From contig NC_088326.1 of assembly GCF_910592395.1 (NCBI RefSeq), forward strand, positions 6,765,001-6,829,000: DNA of 64,000 nt, given 5' to 3'. The position numbers were made by a program, and so were the translations under genes. Below the pieces are notes generated by a model, which searched no databases, was not told where the DNA came from, and saw only the letters and a list, made by a program, of their open reading frames with translations. Shown in pieces: positions 12,156 through 23,274 of this stretch (position 1 is its first letter; each line of letters begins with the position of its first letter). Source of the DNA: Lineus longissimus (lineage: Eukaryota; Nemertea; Pilidiophora; Heteronemertea; Lineidae).

Positions 12156-13173
12156 GTGGAAATTTTGTTACAACATTCTTACAACATGTTGTAAAAATGT
12201 TGCAAATTACGTGCAAAGCAATTCTTTGTTGCATGTTGTCAAGTCGTCATCCAATCAGAAATGGGTGTTTCAATACCTAACAATAAGCAATTGGCAATTG
12301 GCAATGGCAAGGTGCAAATAGTATATCAAATGTAGAAGTTGGATAACTACTTGTTATACCATACCAATATTAGATTATTTACAGTTCACTGGCAAGAGCA
12401 TATCTACCGGGACATTGTGGCTATTGCCCTACTGATTGTGGCTCCAGCTAATCGCTATGCTGACCCCATAAAAGAGAGTAATTTAAGCTTACTATGATTC
12501 AAGCTTCTGATGACGGTGCTCTGCACACTGATTCACTAGTATTTTTACCGTCATATGACCCATTCAGTGTTGTCTGATGAAACTTATAGCGTATACAACA
12601 TTTCTCTTTTAGTGTTCCAAACTGGTGAAGTATTTTACACGCATCACCTTTAAGGTCTTGTCCCTTTTGTCACCATGGGCCCACTGATGTATATGGCAAT
12701 GAGATACATCTACAGTTAGCATTTAAATGTTGTCTTATATGTACTATTTTTCACGTTATGTTATGATATATCTTGGTTGTAGCAAATTAATTATTGTAGG
12801 TTTCACCCTCGATAGTTCTGCTAAAAGTTGGTATTAGCATGATCTGTTTGGCTCCTTGTGCCATAGCAAACAAAGGCTTATTTATAAGCTACGTATTTTT
12901 ACACTGGTTACAAGTTGCGCCAGCATTGTACTACTTAAACTTTAGTACTTTCGAATTTATGGATGTGGTTTGTACCTTCCCATTCTTTGTATATATGGTG
13001 GGATTGTTAATTTCATACCTACTTCGGTATTGTTTTGGTCTTGAGGCATAGCTTCCTATGCTGTTTCTGTTTATCCCGTGTTTCTGGTCGTCGTTCAGAC
13101 AGGAGACTTTCAAGTCTCATGGGATTACGTAATGACCATGATTGCTGGGTGAGAAAGAATCTAAAAATTAAAA
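12156..13173. other. Intergenic, no gene recognised
   Basis: A hydrophobic 70-residue frame at 12,839-13,051 has no neighbouring exon or family signature, and I do not call it a gene. Confidence 0.45.
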
Positions 13174-13478
13174 GAGACTTACCTGTAAGTTGAAGTTTGA
13201 TTGAGATTCTATTGAACCCTCAATCGGGAATGGAGTAATAAGATGCCCAACCTTCAGTCCGGTTTATTGATGTACATTTTGATGATCATTAATTCAACTG
13301 TGTTTTCATGTGTTTCTTGTGTTTGTTGTGTCCTTACCCTTCTTTCCGTGGTATTCTCGTGTCCTCTCTCCAACATTCAAGTATGGTTAGTTAGCATCCG
13401 CTATCTCATGTTATTACTCCAATCCTGATTGAGGATTCAATAGAATCTCAATCAAACTTTAACTTACAGGTAAGTCTC
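13174..13478. mobile_element. Palindromic MITE, about 72-bp terminal inverted repeats
   Basis: The left arm GAGACTTACCTGTAAGTT... GATTGAGATTCTATTGA is mirrored by TCAATAGAATCTCAATC... AACTTACAGGTAAGTCTC on the right. The 160-bp centre has no gene. Each end contains an intact CAG/GTAAGT-like string, so the element carries splice-like motifs at both termini. Confidence 0.75.
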
Positions 13479-13622
13479 GAGGTTGTTCCATAGATCAGCC
13501 GTCCTCCCGATTACTAATACAATAGAAGGCAGCAGGGTTTAGCACCTCCTTTGAGTTGAGGATATGGGTTACTGCTGCTTTGAGTGATTATTACATAACC
13601 AGATGTGTATAAACAAGCCTAA

Positions 13623-14064
13623 AGCTCTGTACACACTGACAACATTTTCAGTTGTTATCGGATGTTTCTGAGAAAATGAGGATTTTGGACGGAAATTCAT
13701 AAACAATGGAAGATTCCAAGAGAAGAAGATGTATTGTCGGGGGTTCTGCCATAATTTTATCCTGATTGAAAGACGGCAAAGAAGACGTAAAGATGAGAAA
13801 AGAGTGTGGACAAGACCATGGATATATATGAGAGACCAGCATGGGGCCTACCACTGTCTCCTGTCTACTGTCATCCCATAAACAGGCACAACTTTCCCAT
13901 ACTGCGATAAGTTGTTCCACTTCACTCAATAACCATTCCTTGCTGGAGGCTGCTATTTTGACTACATCACATGGCTTCAGGTAGATCATGTGATTTGTGG
14001 CCTATTTCTGATTGGATAAAACTTGACAACACTCGGCAACAAAATTGTCAGTGTGTACAGAGCT
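13623..14064. mobile_element. Harbinger deletion derivative, older copy
   Basis: Ends AGCTCTGTACACACTGAC and GTCAGTGTGTACAGAGCT are the same as those of the better preserved copy at 34,510-35,257. The interior keeps the 5' ends of two convergent genes: a basic transposase start on plus (about 13,707-13,830) and a MADF/Myb-type start on minus (ending at about 13,971). It lies in the same family but lacks about 300 bp of the second copy. Confidence 0.75.
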
Positions 14065-14989
14065 TATCGCAGGTAGAGAGATTAATTACTAGTAGTACTA
14101 TGCTTAATATATATATATCATTGTTTAGTGTAGCTAGGACTACTCTGATTGGAAGCATGGTTGATTTTTGTAAATAGTGGCTTTGATGAACAAAAATTTT
14201 ACAAAAGATTGTAAAAGTTATTTTGTTCTTAGGACGCTTTATATTTGGGGCAATTTTGTTAGAACTTTGACAAACTGATTATTATGTCTGTGACTACATG
14301 AATATATGAGCAGTTTTTGCAGTGAAATGTCACATCTTACAATGAAATGGCCAGGGCTGTTGTGCTCACCTCATGTGGAGGAAAGATGGATGAAGAGCAT
14401 GGTATTGTGTCATGTAGTGTTAGGTTTGATGTAGGTCCAAGCAATTACAATTTCCCCAAAATGGCCAATTTACAATACATTTGACCTCTGTGACCTTGAG
14501 AAGTAGATCAAATCAAAAAAGACCCGGGTGACACATTGAATGGTTGTTAGAATTAGATGTACCTATGATATAAAATTGGTGCCAATCGTATGGCAAGCCG
14601 TTTGCTTCAAAAAGTCAAAATGATTTTTTTTCTAGTCGAAATGATTTTTTTCTAGTCAATATATTTTTTTTCAAGTCAAGAAAAAAAAATTGAAATTAAA
14701 TTTTTTTTTCAAGTCGAGATATTTATTTTTCTTCTCATTTAACTTATTGAAGTTGAATCAATTAATAAAAATTTCACTGCGAGAAAAAAATGATTATAAA
14801 AATAAAAGTAGTGTTTGTAAAATATAATAATGATACATAATAAATACCAAAATAGAGTCGAAAGTAAAAATTTCATACTCGAGAAAATAATCAGTCGAGC
14901 GCTACAAAAATAAAGTCGAACATTAAGACGTCATCAGTTTTTGTGTACATTGCGCGCCCCGCCTAGTAGGACCGCCGGTATTAAAAAAA

Positions 14990-15139
14990 ATGGCGGAGAA
15001 CATGGATAAGTCGGACCTGGAAAATTTTGTAAACACGGTCGTTACCCGCTTAATAGAATCACCAGATTTGCCACGTGTGTGCTCCAGGCACAAACACCGC
15101 CGTGTTCGACAGCCACGACGTCTGTTGTTAGTAGTGTAA
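14990..15139 (+). CDS. Short open frame in foldback core, gene 5' end remnant
   Basis: ATG in the context AAAAATGGCGG opens a 49-codon frame starting MAENMDKSDLENFVNTVV and ending in an Arg-rich tail before TAA. Composition is far more GC-rich than the arms. I recognise no family. It meets the minus-strand frame 15,128-15,268 tail to tail, which suggests that the element keeps only the starts of two convergent genes. Confidence 0.35.
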   Translation: MAENMDKSDLENFVNTVVTRLIESPDLPRVCSRHKHRRVRQPRRLLLVV

Positions 15140-15268
15140 ATGGTGAATAGCAGCGATTATTCGGGCGCGGACGCGGGCGTGGATATGTCTGGCCCTTTCA
15201 GATCGCCGGACCATAGCGGGACACTGACGCAGACACTCGGCAATGTCAACAACGTCGCCTCCCGCCAT
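15128..15268 (-). CDS. Second short open frame in foldback core
   Basis: The ATG at 15268 lies in AAGATGGCGGG, a good initiation context mirrored by the plus-strand frame. The peptide begins MAGGDVVDIAECLRQCPAM and is Arg/His-rich towards its end at a stop overlapping the other frame by 12 bp. An upstream in-frame ATG exists at 15316. No family recognised. It is probably the 5' stub of a second element gene, though chance cannot be excluded. Confidence 0.3.
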   Translation of the reverse strand: MAGGDVVDIAECLRQCPAMVRRSERARHIHARVRARIIAAIHHLHY

Positions 15269-16540
15269 CTTGCATACTGTATAGACTGGTCCCCTGTTAT
15301 GTATATATGTGGGCATTAGAATGCGAAGTCAGCAAGAGAACGGCTGGGGACGAGTCTACATACTGTACACGAAAAGTGATGACGTCATAATGTTCGACTT
15401 ATTTTTTCTGTCTCGAATGTGTTTTTTTTTTATTGAATAGGAAATTTGTCATTTACAATAAATTTTTATCGACTTGAAAAAAAATTTAAAAGAATTCGAA
15501 AAATAATCAACTGATAAGTTGTATATAAAAAAATTAATGAAAAATTTTTTTTTTTACTTAAAAAAAAACATGTATATATATTTAAAAAGTCGACTTAAAA
15601 AAAACCTTGTAGAATTGAAAAAAAATGTGTAAACTTGAAAATACTAATCTCAACTTTTTGAAGAAATTTCTTGACTTGAAATATTTTTTCTTGACTTGAA
15701 AAAAAAAATCTCGACTTGAAAAAAATCATCTCGACTTTTTGAAGCAAACGGCTTGCAAGTAATTAAGGAATAATAGCATTTTGAAGAATTTTGGATTTGG
15801 CCCCCTCCCTGGAGGCCAAACGGCAAATCAGATCGCACCAAACTTCGGTACCTGAGATCACCTGACCAAGGGGTACATGTGTACTTGATTTGTGATCAAC
15901 AGTCATTGCGGATAAGAAACGTGCCATAGTTACGGCCTGACGGCCAATTTACGCCATTTGACCTCTGTGACCTTGAAAAGTAGGTCAAATTAAAAAACAT
16001 GTGTGTCTTATACTGTATGGTGGTTAGATGTACCCATGATATCAAATTGCTGGCAATCGGGCAAGAAGTTAAGGAATAATCACATTTTTAAGGTTTTTGG
16101 ATTTTGCCCCCTGGTGGTCAAGTGGTGAATCATATTGGACCAAACTTCGGTCCCTGAGATCACCTGACTAAGGGGTAAATGTGCACCAAATTTGGTATCA
16201 ATAGTCATTGCAGTTTAGAAACGTGCCATCGTTACATCCTAACGGCCAATTTACACCATTTGACCTCTGTGACCTTGAAAAGGAGGTCAAATCAAAAACC
16301 CGGAGGATATATGATGCACCTTTGCTAGAAGTACCTACCATATTTTTTTCAAAATTTCCTGACTACTATTAAGGGAGATATTGCATATTTTCACTTTTAA
16401 AGTTTGGCCCCCTGGTGGCCAAACCATGAAACGAATCGGACCGAAACTTGGTCTCCAAGGTGTCATTACATAAGGGTACATGTGTACCAAGTTTCAACTC
16501 AATAGCTCTAACAGTTACGAAACGTGCCCTGCCAACGGAC

Positions 16541-16550
16541 GACGGACGAC

Positions 16551-16581
<31 letters not shown>

Positions 16582-16592
16582 GACGACGGACG
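16541..16592. repeat. (GAC)n microsatellite
   Basis: Runs of GAC/ACG with a few interruptions inside the 3' end of the dispersed repeat. The Arg- and Asp-rich peptides on both strands are artefacts of it. Confidence 0.85.
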
Positions 16593-16984
16593 CCACGGTA
16601 TGGGATAAGCTCACCTCTGCTAAGAGGTGAGCTAAAAAGAGGGTTTTGTAGGCACTCTCTTTGCATTAATCTACAAAATATAGTGTTTCAATATTGGTCG
16701 AAGTCTTGCCTAAATTTTTTGAAACCACTGCCAGAGTGATGAATTTAATTGCCTGAACAAGAATATATGCTATTTTGCCTAGAGTTAATTTATGTTTGTA
16801 AAAAATGGTTTTATAAATCCCACTTTTACAAAGAAACCTCAAAAACTAGTGAAATGTCACAAACGTTATTCTAAGGACACTTTGCGTTTGGGCTAATTTT
16901 GTTCAAACTTTGATTGACTGATGATTGGGTTTGTGTGAACATGAATATATGAGCAATTATAGCAGTGAAATGTCTCATTTTACA

Positions 16985-18195
16985 AAAAATGAAATGGCAC
17001 AAGGCCATTGTGCTCCTCATATTTGGTGGTAAGGAATTCATCTTGGTTAAGAAACATGCTACATGTATATTATATAGGTTACACCAAAGTCGGTATGACA
17101 TGTGATGTATTGTTGCTTGGAGTACCTACCATTAAAATATCATCGAAAAACAAGTCACTAATAAGCAAGATATTGCACTTTCTTTTTTTTACCTTTTTCA
17201 GTTTTGGCCTCCTGGTAGCCAAGTCGAGAATCAGATCAGATTGAAATTCAGTGTCCGAGGTAACATGACGTAGGGAGTCATGTATACCGAATTTTAAGTT
17301 CATTCCTTTTGCGGTTAAGAAACGTGCCACACTGAAAAACACAATTTACGCCATTTGACCTATGTGACCTTGAAAACAAGTCACTCATAAGAGAGATATC
17401 ACACTTTTTAGGTTTCCACTTCTGGCCCCCTTGTGGCCAAGTCAAGAATCAGATCGAACCGAAATTCAGTGTTGGAGGTTACATGACGTAGGGAGTCATA
17501 TGTACTAAATCTCAAGTACATAGCTTTAGCGGTTAAGAAACATGCCATAGTTACACACAAACGGCCAATTAACACCATTTGACCTCGCCAATTCAAAAAC
17601 CTGTAAGATATGCGATGTTTCCTTGCTAGGAGTACCTACCATAAAAATTTCATTGAAAACAAGTCACAAATGAGCAAGATTTTGCACTTTTTATCTTTTT
17701 TAGTTTTGGCCCGCTGGTGCCCAAGTCAAGAATCAGATCAGATTGAAATTCAATGTCAGAGGTTATATGACGTAGGGAGTCATGTGTATCAAATTTCAAA
17801 TTCATAGATTAGCGGTTAAGAAATGTGCCATAGTTATACTCAATGACCAATTTACCCCATTTGACCTCTGTGACCTTGGAAAATAAGGTCAAATTAAAAA
17901 AACCGTATGACATGTGATGTATCCTTGCTAGGAGAACCTAGCATAAAAATTTTATCGAAAAACAGGTCATAAGAGATATATCACACTTTTTAGGTTTCCA
18001 CTTCTGGTGGCCAAGTCAAGAATAAGATTGGTCTGAAATTCATTGTCAGAGATCACCTGACCTGAGGGGTCCGGTGTACAAAGTTTCACGTTTATAGCAC
18101 TAGCGGTTAAGAAACATACCACTATTTTTGAAACAGGATACAGACGACGACGGATGCTGTGGTGTTGTATAGATTCCCCCACAGTGAGCCAAAAG
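16985..18195. repeat. Dispersed hairpin-AAAAA repeat, third copy with about four units
   Basis: It starts at AAATGAAATGGCACAAGGCC and ends near CCCACAGTGAGCCAAAA. Units carry TTTGACCTATGTGACCTTG (17,355), a truncated version (17,577) and TTTGACCTCTGTGACCTTG (17,859), alternating with CAAGTCACTCATAAG and TGACGTAGGGAGTCATGT phrases. No coding content. Confidence 0.72.
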
Positions 18196-19500
18196 GAGGA
18201 TTTGTGAACACTCTCTTTGCATGATCTGCAAATGGACAGCTAGAAAAGTAAAGAGGACATTCCTCTTACACGGACATTCCCCTTTCAATGAGACCTGACA
18301 AAACTTCTCAAACCTATTCTACAATAAAGTGCAACCAATGGACCTTGTAATATAGTTGACATGTGACCCCCTATTCAAAAATCTATGACATTTAATTTTT
18401 TGTTTAGATTCATGAGGATAAGCCTTCTTAGTAAAATCCACTATTCCAGAACATTTGAATTTTCCACTTTAAGTATAAACACTACATTTTAGAAATGATT
18501 TTAATTTTACAGTTCCAAAATATTGTTCACTATAATAGTGTAGAACGGAAACTTTTCGTGTGCAGAATATTTTCGCGAGTAGGTCAGGCTGGCGAAAAAT
18601 ATTCTGCCGCGAAAATCTCTTGCTTTTAGCTTGAAATCCATGTTATTGTTTTCACAGAGGCACTGCATACAGCTTGGCCAAATGAAGGCCTACGTGTTAG
18701 GTAATTGTAACCCCTTTTTCACATTTAACATTGGTTACGCAAGAGATTTCGAGGCAGATTCATTAACACTGGCCAGCATCTTGAAGTGGCACCTCTTCCA
18801 ATTTTACAGCCTGCAATTTAGGAAACTTAATCTAAAACAATGCCTCTCAGAGACAATACAAAACTTTGTAACCCTGACTAAAATTTTAAATTGCATGATG
18901 ATATATGTATGAGAACATTTTTTTCACAGGTTTATGGTCTTTATTAGTAACAAAGCTTACAATATTATTCCACTCTAGGTTGACGACAAGATTTAGCTGG
19001 TATCAAATGATATTTATTGAACACATTAAGTGATGTTCGATGCAATCACTTACCAACAATTTAAACAATATTGTCGCAAATCTATTTATCACCTCTGTTG
19101 CACATTACACCTTGTGACAACAGCTTGTGATATTCTGAATTGACTGACGGTCTTGCCATGCGCAGTTAAAAACTTTAGTTTCAGGGATGGGTCGGGTATC
19201 AACCCCAATTATAGCTGGCACCACTTTAATGGCAATACAATGTACATGTACCATGAAAAATGCTGATATCTAGTCAATCGTGTGGCTTTAACCAGAGACA
19301 CCAGTAACTTTGAAAATATCAACATTATTTCGAAATAATTTCATATAAACTAGTATGAAACCTCAAATGTATCATTGTTGGTACATAAAAGGTTAACATT
19401 TTATCTAATTCGGAGAGATTTATGATCAAATGATATAACTCGAGTATAAGAATAAAAAAACTAGCATTTTCATGATTTATGACCGGATATATTGAGCTAT
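18196..19500. other. Intergenic, no gene recognised
   Basis: A short inverted pair at about 18,566-18,620 (AATATTTTCGCG and CGCGAAAA around a CAGGCTGG core) is the only structure noticed. Confidence 0.4.
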
Positions 19501-19503
19501 TTA

Positions 19504-20018
19504 TAGGGGCTACAAATACCCCGCACCAACGGGCTACAAATACCCCGAGGGTATCTTGGTCAGAAAAGTGCCTCTGAAAAATTAACTTTTAAAGGGTAAC
19601 TCGTGTCAAATTTCACCATAAAATGTTTTAGCTGTTTTTGACAAATGACTACGTCACTTTCTCATAAATCGGTAAGGTTTTCCATTCGAAATGCATATTT
19701 TCTAGAAATTGATGGTTTAATCCCGCCCGCACAGCTCGCTCCGATGCCATTGAAATTGCGCTACGCCGACGACGTTTTCGTTGATGACGTCACAACATGA
19801 ACATTTTCGCGGTCGCGGTGGTTTACATTCAGCGATTTTATAATAAATCTAATCAAACATGGAAAATTTTAGCTTTACATTTGTGATCAACAATTAAAAG
19901 CGGACGTATTTCCGCAAAGTTGTAAATCACATCATAGTATCACCTTAATAATGACATCAAATGCCGCATACAACATTCCCTACACACAATTAGACCGGGG
20001 CTACAAATACCCCATTTT
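19504..20018. repeat. Possible MITE bounded by GGGGCTACAAATACCCC
   Basis: GGGGCTACAAATACCCC, itself a hairpin, occurs at the left (19,506) and right (about 19,997), and a partial third copy, GGGCTACAAATACCCC, lies at 19,528. The roughly 470 bp between has no gene. Confidence 0.4.
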
Positions 20019-20059
20019 ACCTTAACTCAAGCGCAATTAAGCTCAATTAGCACTTGTCA

Positions 20060-20345
20060 TAATTACACCTACGGTGGAGGAACACCTCCAGAGATTAGAG
20101 AGAGTATTTCAGAGACTCCAGGAGTGTGGTTTAAAGTTCAAACTTAGTAAATGTGTTTTTTTAAAGGAGAAAATCAAATATCTTGGTCACTTGGTTTCAG
20201 CAGAGAGAACTGAGGCTGATCCTGATCATTTAATCATGGCCTACCCCTCAGAATGCTGATGATGTCCGAAAGTTTTTAGGATTTGCGGGCTATTACAGGA
20301 AGTTCGTTAAGGATTTTTCGATATTGGCCCGCCCCTTTACAAGGC
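20060..20345 (+). pseudogene. Gypsy reverse transcriptase, palm end and thumb
   Basis: EEHLQRLERVFQRLQECGLK and KCVFLKEKIKYLGH are the gypsy RT sequence just after the catalytic YxDD box. After a frameshift near 20,258 it continues DDVRKFLGFAGYYRKF and ILARPFTRL. The catalytic box itself is upstream and absent. After about 20,345 the match is lost and does not resume until about 21,290, so a 0.9-kb insertion or rearrangement separates RT from RNase H. Confidence 0.82.
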
Positions 20346-21285
20346 TTTAGATAACTTTTTTGGTCAGGAAGTCAAGTATTTCCTTAACATTATTGATGCA
20401 CCATTTTGGGAGTTTGGGGTTTTAACTGGCATTGCAAATACTCCCAACTTGTCAGTATTATCCCAGGCTGGGCATACAGATACTTCCAATTTCCTAAGGT
20501 TGGAAGTATAAACTCAAGTTATACAATGCATGTTATGTTATGCAATGCATGTTGTGATCCAAAGTTCTCTTGCATCTCAAACCACAGAGTAAGTATAGAG
20601 CTTGTCCTATTTCGCCACCTCGTCGTCTTAGCTGATAATGGCTGTTCCAGGCTTCATTATTCATGCTCAATTTCAACAGCTGGACAGCCGACGGGAACCC
20701 CTGAATTCCGAAATTAAAGCCCCTAAACAATGGAGCCAAAGCATGACAGATTGGTACTTGAGTTCCTCGCTGGTGGCACTGCCGTGCAGAATTCGTAATT
20801 AGATATTCTCAATACCAGTAACCTTGAGATTCAGTAACCAATCACAGCTATCACTCTGGGCACGTGCCACTAGGATGACTTCACCGGCCGCCAAATATGG
20901 CCAGCTACTATCGTAGTAAAACATTTTCATTCATAAAGCTGTACATGCAACATCGTTCATTGGCCAGCCGCATGATTAACAGGACTTGGTCATGGTAGAG
21001 TAGCCCCAGCGGGAGATTTTGGAACTAATTGTGACAGACTGACTATCAAGTGTCGTCCGTGCTGAGGAGTGTGAGGCGGGCGGGCGGTGAAAGTTTTAAG
21101 TTTGATGCCAAACACATTGGGACTCTGGATTTTTGGACGTCAGAATACACCTTCAGATATATTAGAAAGCGTACGCTGAAATCAGATGTTCATTTAGGGG
21201 GTGTCACAATACGTTTTAGGCCCAGAAAACCTGGCGCAGTATTCTTTTCCACGGGCGCATATACGCCCATATGCCTGTTATCTAA
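20346..21285. other. Unassigned 0.9-kb stretch inside gypsy pol
   Basis: Neither strand continues the gypsy protein. Open frames such as 20,406-20,717 and 21,050-21,290 have no domain. It is likely an insertion because RT thumb and RNase H normally lie only a few dozen codons apart, but I could not identify its ends. Confidence 0.4.
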
Positions 21286-21289
21286 AGCC

Positions 21290-21780
21290 CTGCCTTTAAT
21301 AAGGATCTCCTACCTTCCTGGAAATGGGAAGATCAACACCAGTCTGCGTTTGAGTCATTTGTCAAAGAATTGGCAGGTCCACCCATTCTCTGTTTTGCTG
21401 ATTTCTCACTTCCATTCGAGTTTCACATTGATGCTAGCACTTCAGGTCTTGGAGCCAAATTGTGGCAAACCCAAAATGGCAAACGCCGTGTGGTAGCCGA
21501 TGCAAGTCGTAGTTTGAACAAAGCAGAGCGTAACTATCCTGCTCACAAGTTGAAATTTCTTGCTTTAAAATGGACAGTAACAGAAAAGTTCTTTAATTAT
21601 TTGTATGGAAATTATTTTCATGTCAAAACAATAACCCTCTGACCTATGTCCCGACTCCTGCAAAGCTGGATGCCACAGGGCATTGTTGATTGGCTGAACT
21701 ATTCGGACATATCTTATGTTCCAGGCACTTCCAATGTGGATGCTGATGTTTTATTAAGGTTCCCCTGGTCCAAAGTTGAG
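21290..21780 (+). pseudogene. Gypsy RNase H domain, frameshifted
   Basis: LLPSWKWEDQHQSAFESF (frame 3) is followed from about 21,370 by LAGPPILCFADFSLPFEF and HIDASTSGLGAKLW, where the Asp is the first RNase H catalytic residue. KFLALKWTVTEKF and DNNPLTYVPTPAKLDATGH follow, then, after another shift, YVPGTSNVDADVLLRF, the usual end of RNase H. Three frames are needed, so the gene is broken. Confidence 0.82.
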
Positions 21781-21888
21781 ATGGAAAGTGTCAAGGCCAT
21801 ATGCCAAGCCATGCAGGTGGAAGATAGTTTGGTTGATTCACTGTGTATGCCTGATTCAGATGATTTAATCTTTGCAGAAGCACAGTTG

Positions 21889-22093
21889 CAGTGTTCTCCA
21901 CAATGCTATTTGTCAGGGTGGCCCACCCTACCTTGGCAGCTTACCACCCTACCTTGGAAGAGCCACTCTACCTTGCTCTAGAACTTTGTAGAGGGTTCCT
22001 ATAGGGCCACCCTACCTTGTGTGTCAAACTGGTAAAACATCATGAAAATCAAGGGTATCACCCTACTTTGAGAAAACCCTGTGGAGGACACTG
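21889..22093. mobile_element. hAT-like MITE inside the gypsy copy
   Basis: Ends CAGTGTTCTCCACA and, inverted, CAGTGTCCTCCACA bound 205 bp rich in CCCTACCTTGG phrases. CAGTG-type ends are common in hAT elements. The expected 8-bp duplication is not evident (CACAGTTG versus TTGGTTGA), so the assignment is tentative. Confidence 0.55.
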
Positions 22094-22109
22094 TTGGTTG
22101 ATTCCCCTT

Positions 22110-22872
22110 GGCCAAAGGTTGATATTAGGGCAGGTCAGCAGTCTGATCCTGTTATTCGTCAATTAAACTCCAGGTTGCGTCACAACAGCGTCCAAGTCAA
22201 AATTTGTTGTTGGAACAACACACGGATCTGGTTAGGTTATGCTCTTTTTGGGACAAGTTGATCTTAGTTGATAGTTTACTTTGTAGGAAATTTACTTTAA
22301 ATGGCCAAAGTTTTCGACAGATTGTTGTCCCACCCTGTCTGCGGCCCAAGGTGATTGAGGGGTTTCATGATCATTTAGGTCATCTCGGACGTGACAGGAC
22401 TCTGGATTTCTTCAAACTTCGGTTCTTTTGGCCGGGGATGTCTGGGCAAATAGAGAAGTGGGTTTGCAATTGCCTTTCTTGTATCAAGTGGAAGCACCCA
22501 CAGCTACAAGAGCGTGCGCCTCTTGTCAATATTCGCACTACTCAACCTATGCAGCTGGTGTGCATGGACTTCCTATCTTTAGAACTGTCACATGTTTATG
22601 AAAACATTCTGGTCATAACCGATCATTTTAATGCACAGGTATACCTACTAAAAGTCAGACCGCTACTACAACAGCACGAGTTCTTTTCAACAACTATATT
22701 GTCCATTATGGTATCCTTGAGCGTCTTCATAGTGACCAAGGTAAAAATTGTAGGAAAGGTCATTGCGGAGCTGTGCAAGCTCATGAACATGTCTAAGTCA
22801 CGCACAACACCGTATCACCCTATGGGAAATGGAGTTTGTGAACGCTTTAATCGCACTTTGTTAACCCTTTAG
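22110..22872 (+). pseudogene. Gypsy integrase with zinc-binding domain
   Basis: The linker [19 protein letters not shown] leads into the H2C2 finger ([12 protein letters not shown] ... CNCLSC). The core has its first Asp in [12 protein letters not shown]. The stretch with the second Asp, LHSDQGKN, is present only in a shifted frame at about 22,720-22,750, between two compensating frameshifts. [18 protein letters not shown] holds the catalytic Glu. The frame then hits the TTAA at 22,861 where the piggyBac-type element is inserted. Confidence 0.85.
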
Positions 22873-23257
22873 CTCCTGTACCGCCCGTAGCCACCCAAGC
22901 CGGATCTCACTATACCACCCGTAGCCGCCCGTGTTTAAAACTCCTGCCCTAAGATATCCAAGCGGCTGAGAAGTAAAGTAACACCACAGGGGCGATGCGT
23001 AGGGTGTATATCTTCATAATAAAACTTGTTCCTAGGCGGGTTGTTGTACATTTTACCGAGTAATACAGGGCTATAGCAAGTTGGCGAGTCAGCTTCCTGA
23101 CCCCATTCATGTATTCATGTACAGTAGACTGCTGGGTTGTGTTTTTCGATCGATATTAGGGTTTCTTTATGGATTTTTTTTATTAGGTAGGAACTTCTTA
23201 TGATTCTATTGTTTACTACAGGGCCTTTTATGAGTTTTCACTAAATTGCTGAGAGGG
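22865..23257. mobile_element. piggyBac-type MITE inserted in gypsy integrase
   Basis: TTAA at 22861-22864 and 23258-23261 flank ends CCCTTTAGC and GCTGAGAGGG. The 393 bp between has no gene. Reading across one TTAA without the insert restores an open frame after the FNRTLL motif, which supports insertion into the retroelement. Confidence 0.72.
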
Positions 23258-23274
23258 TTAATGCTGTCGATACC

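Larger units (their letters stand above)
14593..15756. mobile_element. Foldback element with about 370-bp array-like inverted arms
   Basis: The outer ends GCAAGCCGTTTGCTTC and GAAGCAAACGGCTTGC are perfect inverted repeats. Inside, both arms are long AT-rich arrays of a motif close to TCGACTTGAAAAAAA. The arms close on GTCGAACATTA-GACGTCATCA (14,921-14,943) and its inverse (about 15,384-15,405), each with the palindrome TGACGTCA or a near match. The central 400 bp is GC-rich and single copy. GCAAG occurs at both borders and may be the target duplication, but the border is ambiguous by a few bases. Superfamily unassigned. Confidence 0.8.
14340..16635. repeat. Dispersed hairpin-AAAAA repeat, interrupted by a foldback element
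   Basis: It begins near AATGAAATGGCCAGGGCTG and ends with the hairpin AGCTCACC-TCTGCTAAGA-GGTGAGCT followed by AAAAA. Three internal units carry the TTTGACCTCTGTGACCTTG phrase (14,480, 15,957, 16,259). The element at 14,593-15,756 splits the second unit: its flanks GCCAATCGTATG and AAGTAATTAAGGAATAAT join to match the uninterrupted copy at 16,050. A GAC trinucleotide tract (16,541-16,592) precedes the 3' hairpin. Confidence 0.75.
20060..23272 (+). mobile_element. Ty3/gypsy retrotransposon pol, decayed and interrupted
   Basis: Order is RT C-terminal part (20,060-20,345), an unrelated 0.9-kb stretch, RNase H (about 21,290-21,770), a hAT-like MITE, linker, zinc-binding domain and integrase (22,110-22,872), then a piggyBac-type MITE. 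No LTR, primer-binding site, gag or protease is visible. Multiple frameshifts and stops make it inactive. The left edge adjoins the GGGGCTACAAATACCCC repeat; the right edge is uncertain after 23,272. Confidence 0.8.

Noticed and set aside
12839-13051. Hydrophobic 70-residue frame resembling a membrane peptide
   Set aside because: AT-rich DNA easily gives such peptides; no start context, neighbour or family support.
16369-16739. Arg-rich and Asp-rich open frames on both strands
   Set aside because: They are translations of the GAC trinucleotide tract and change content with frame; no family signature.
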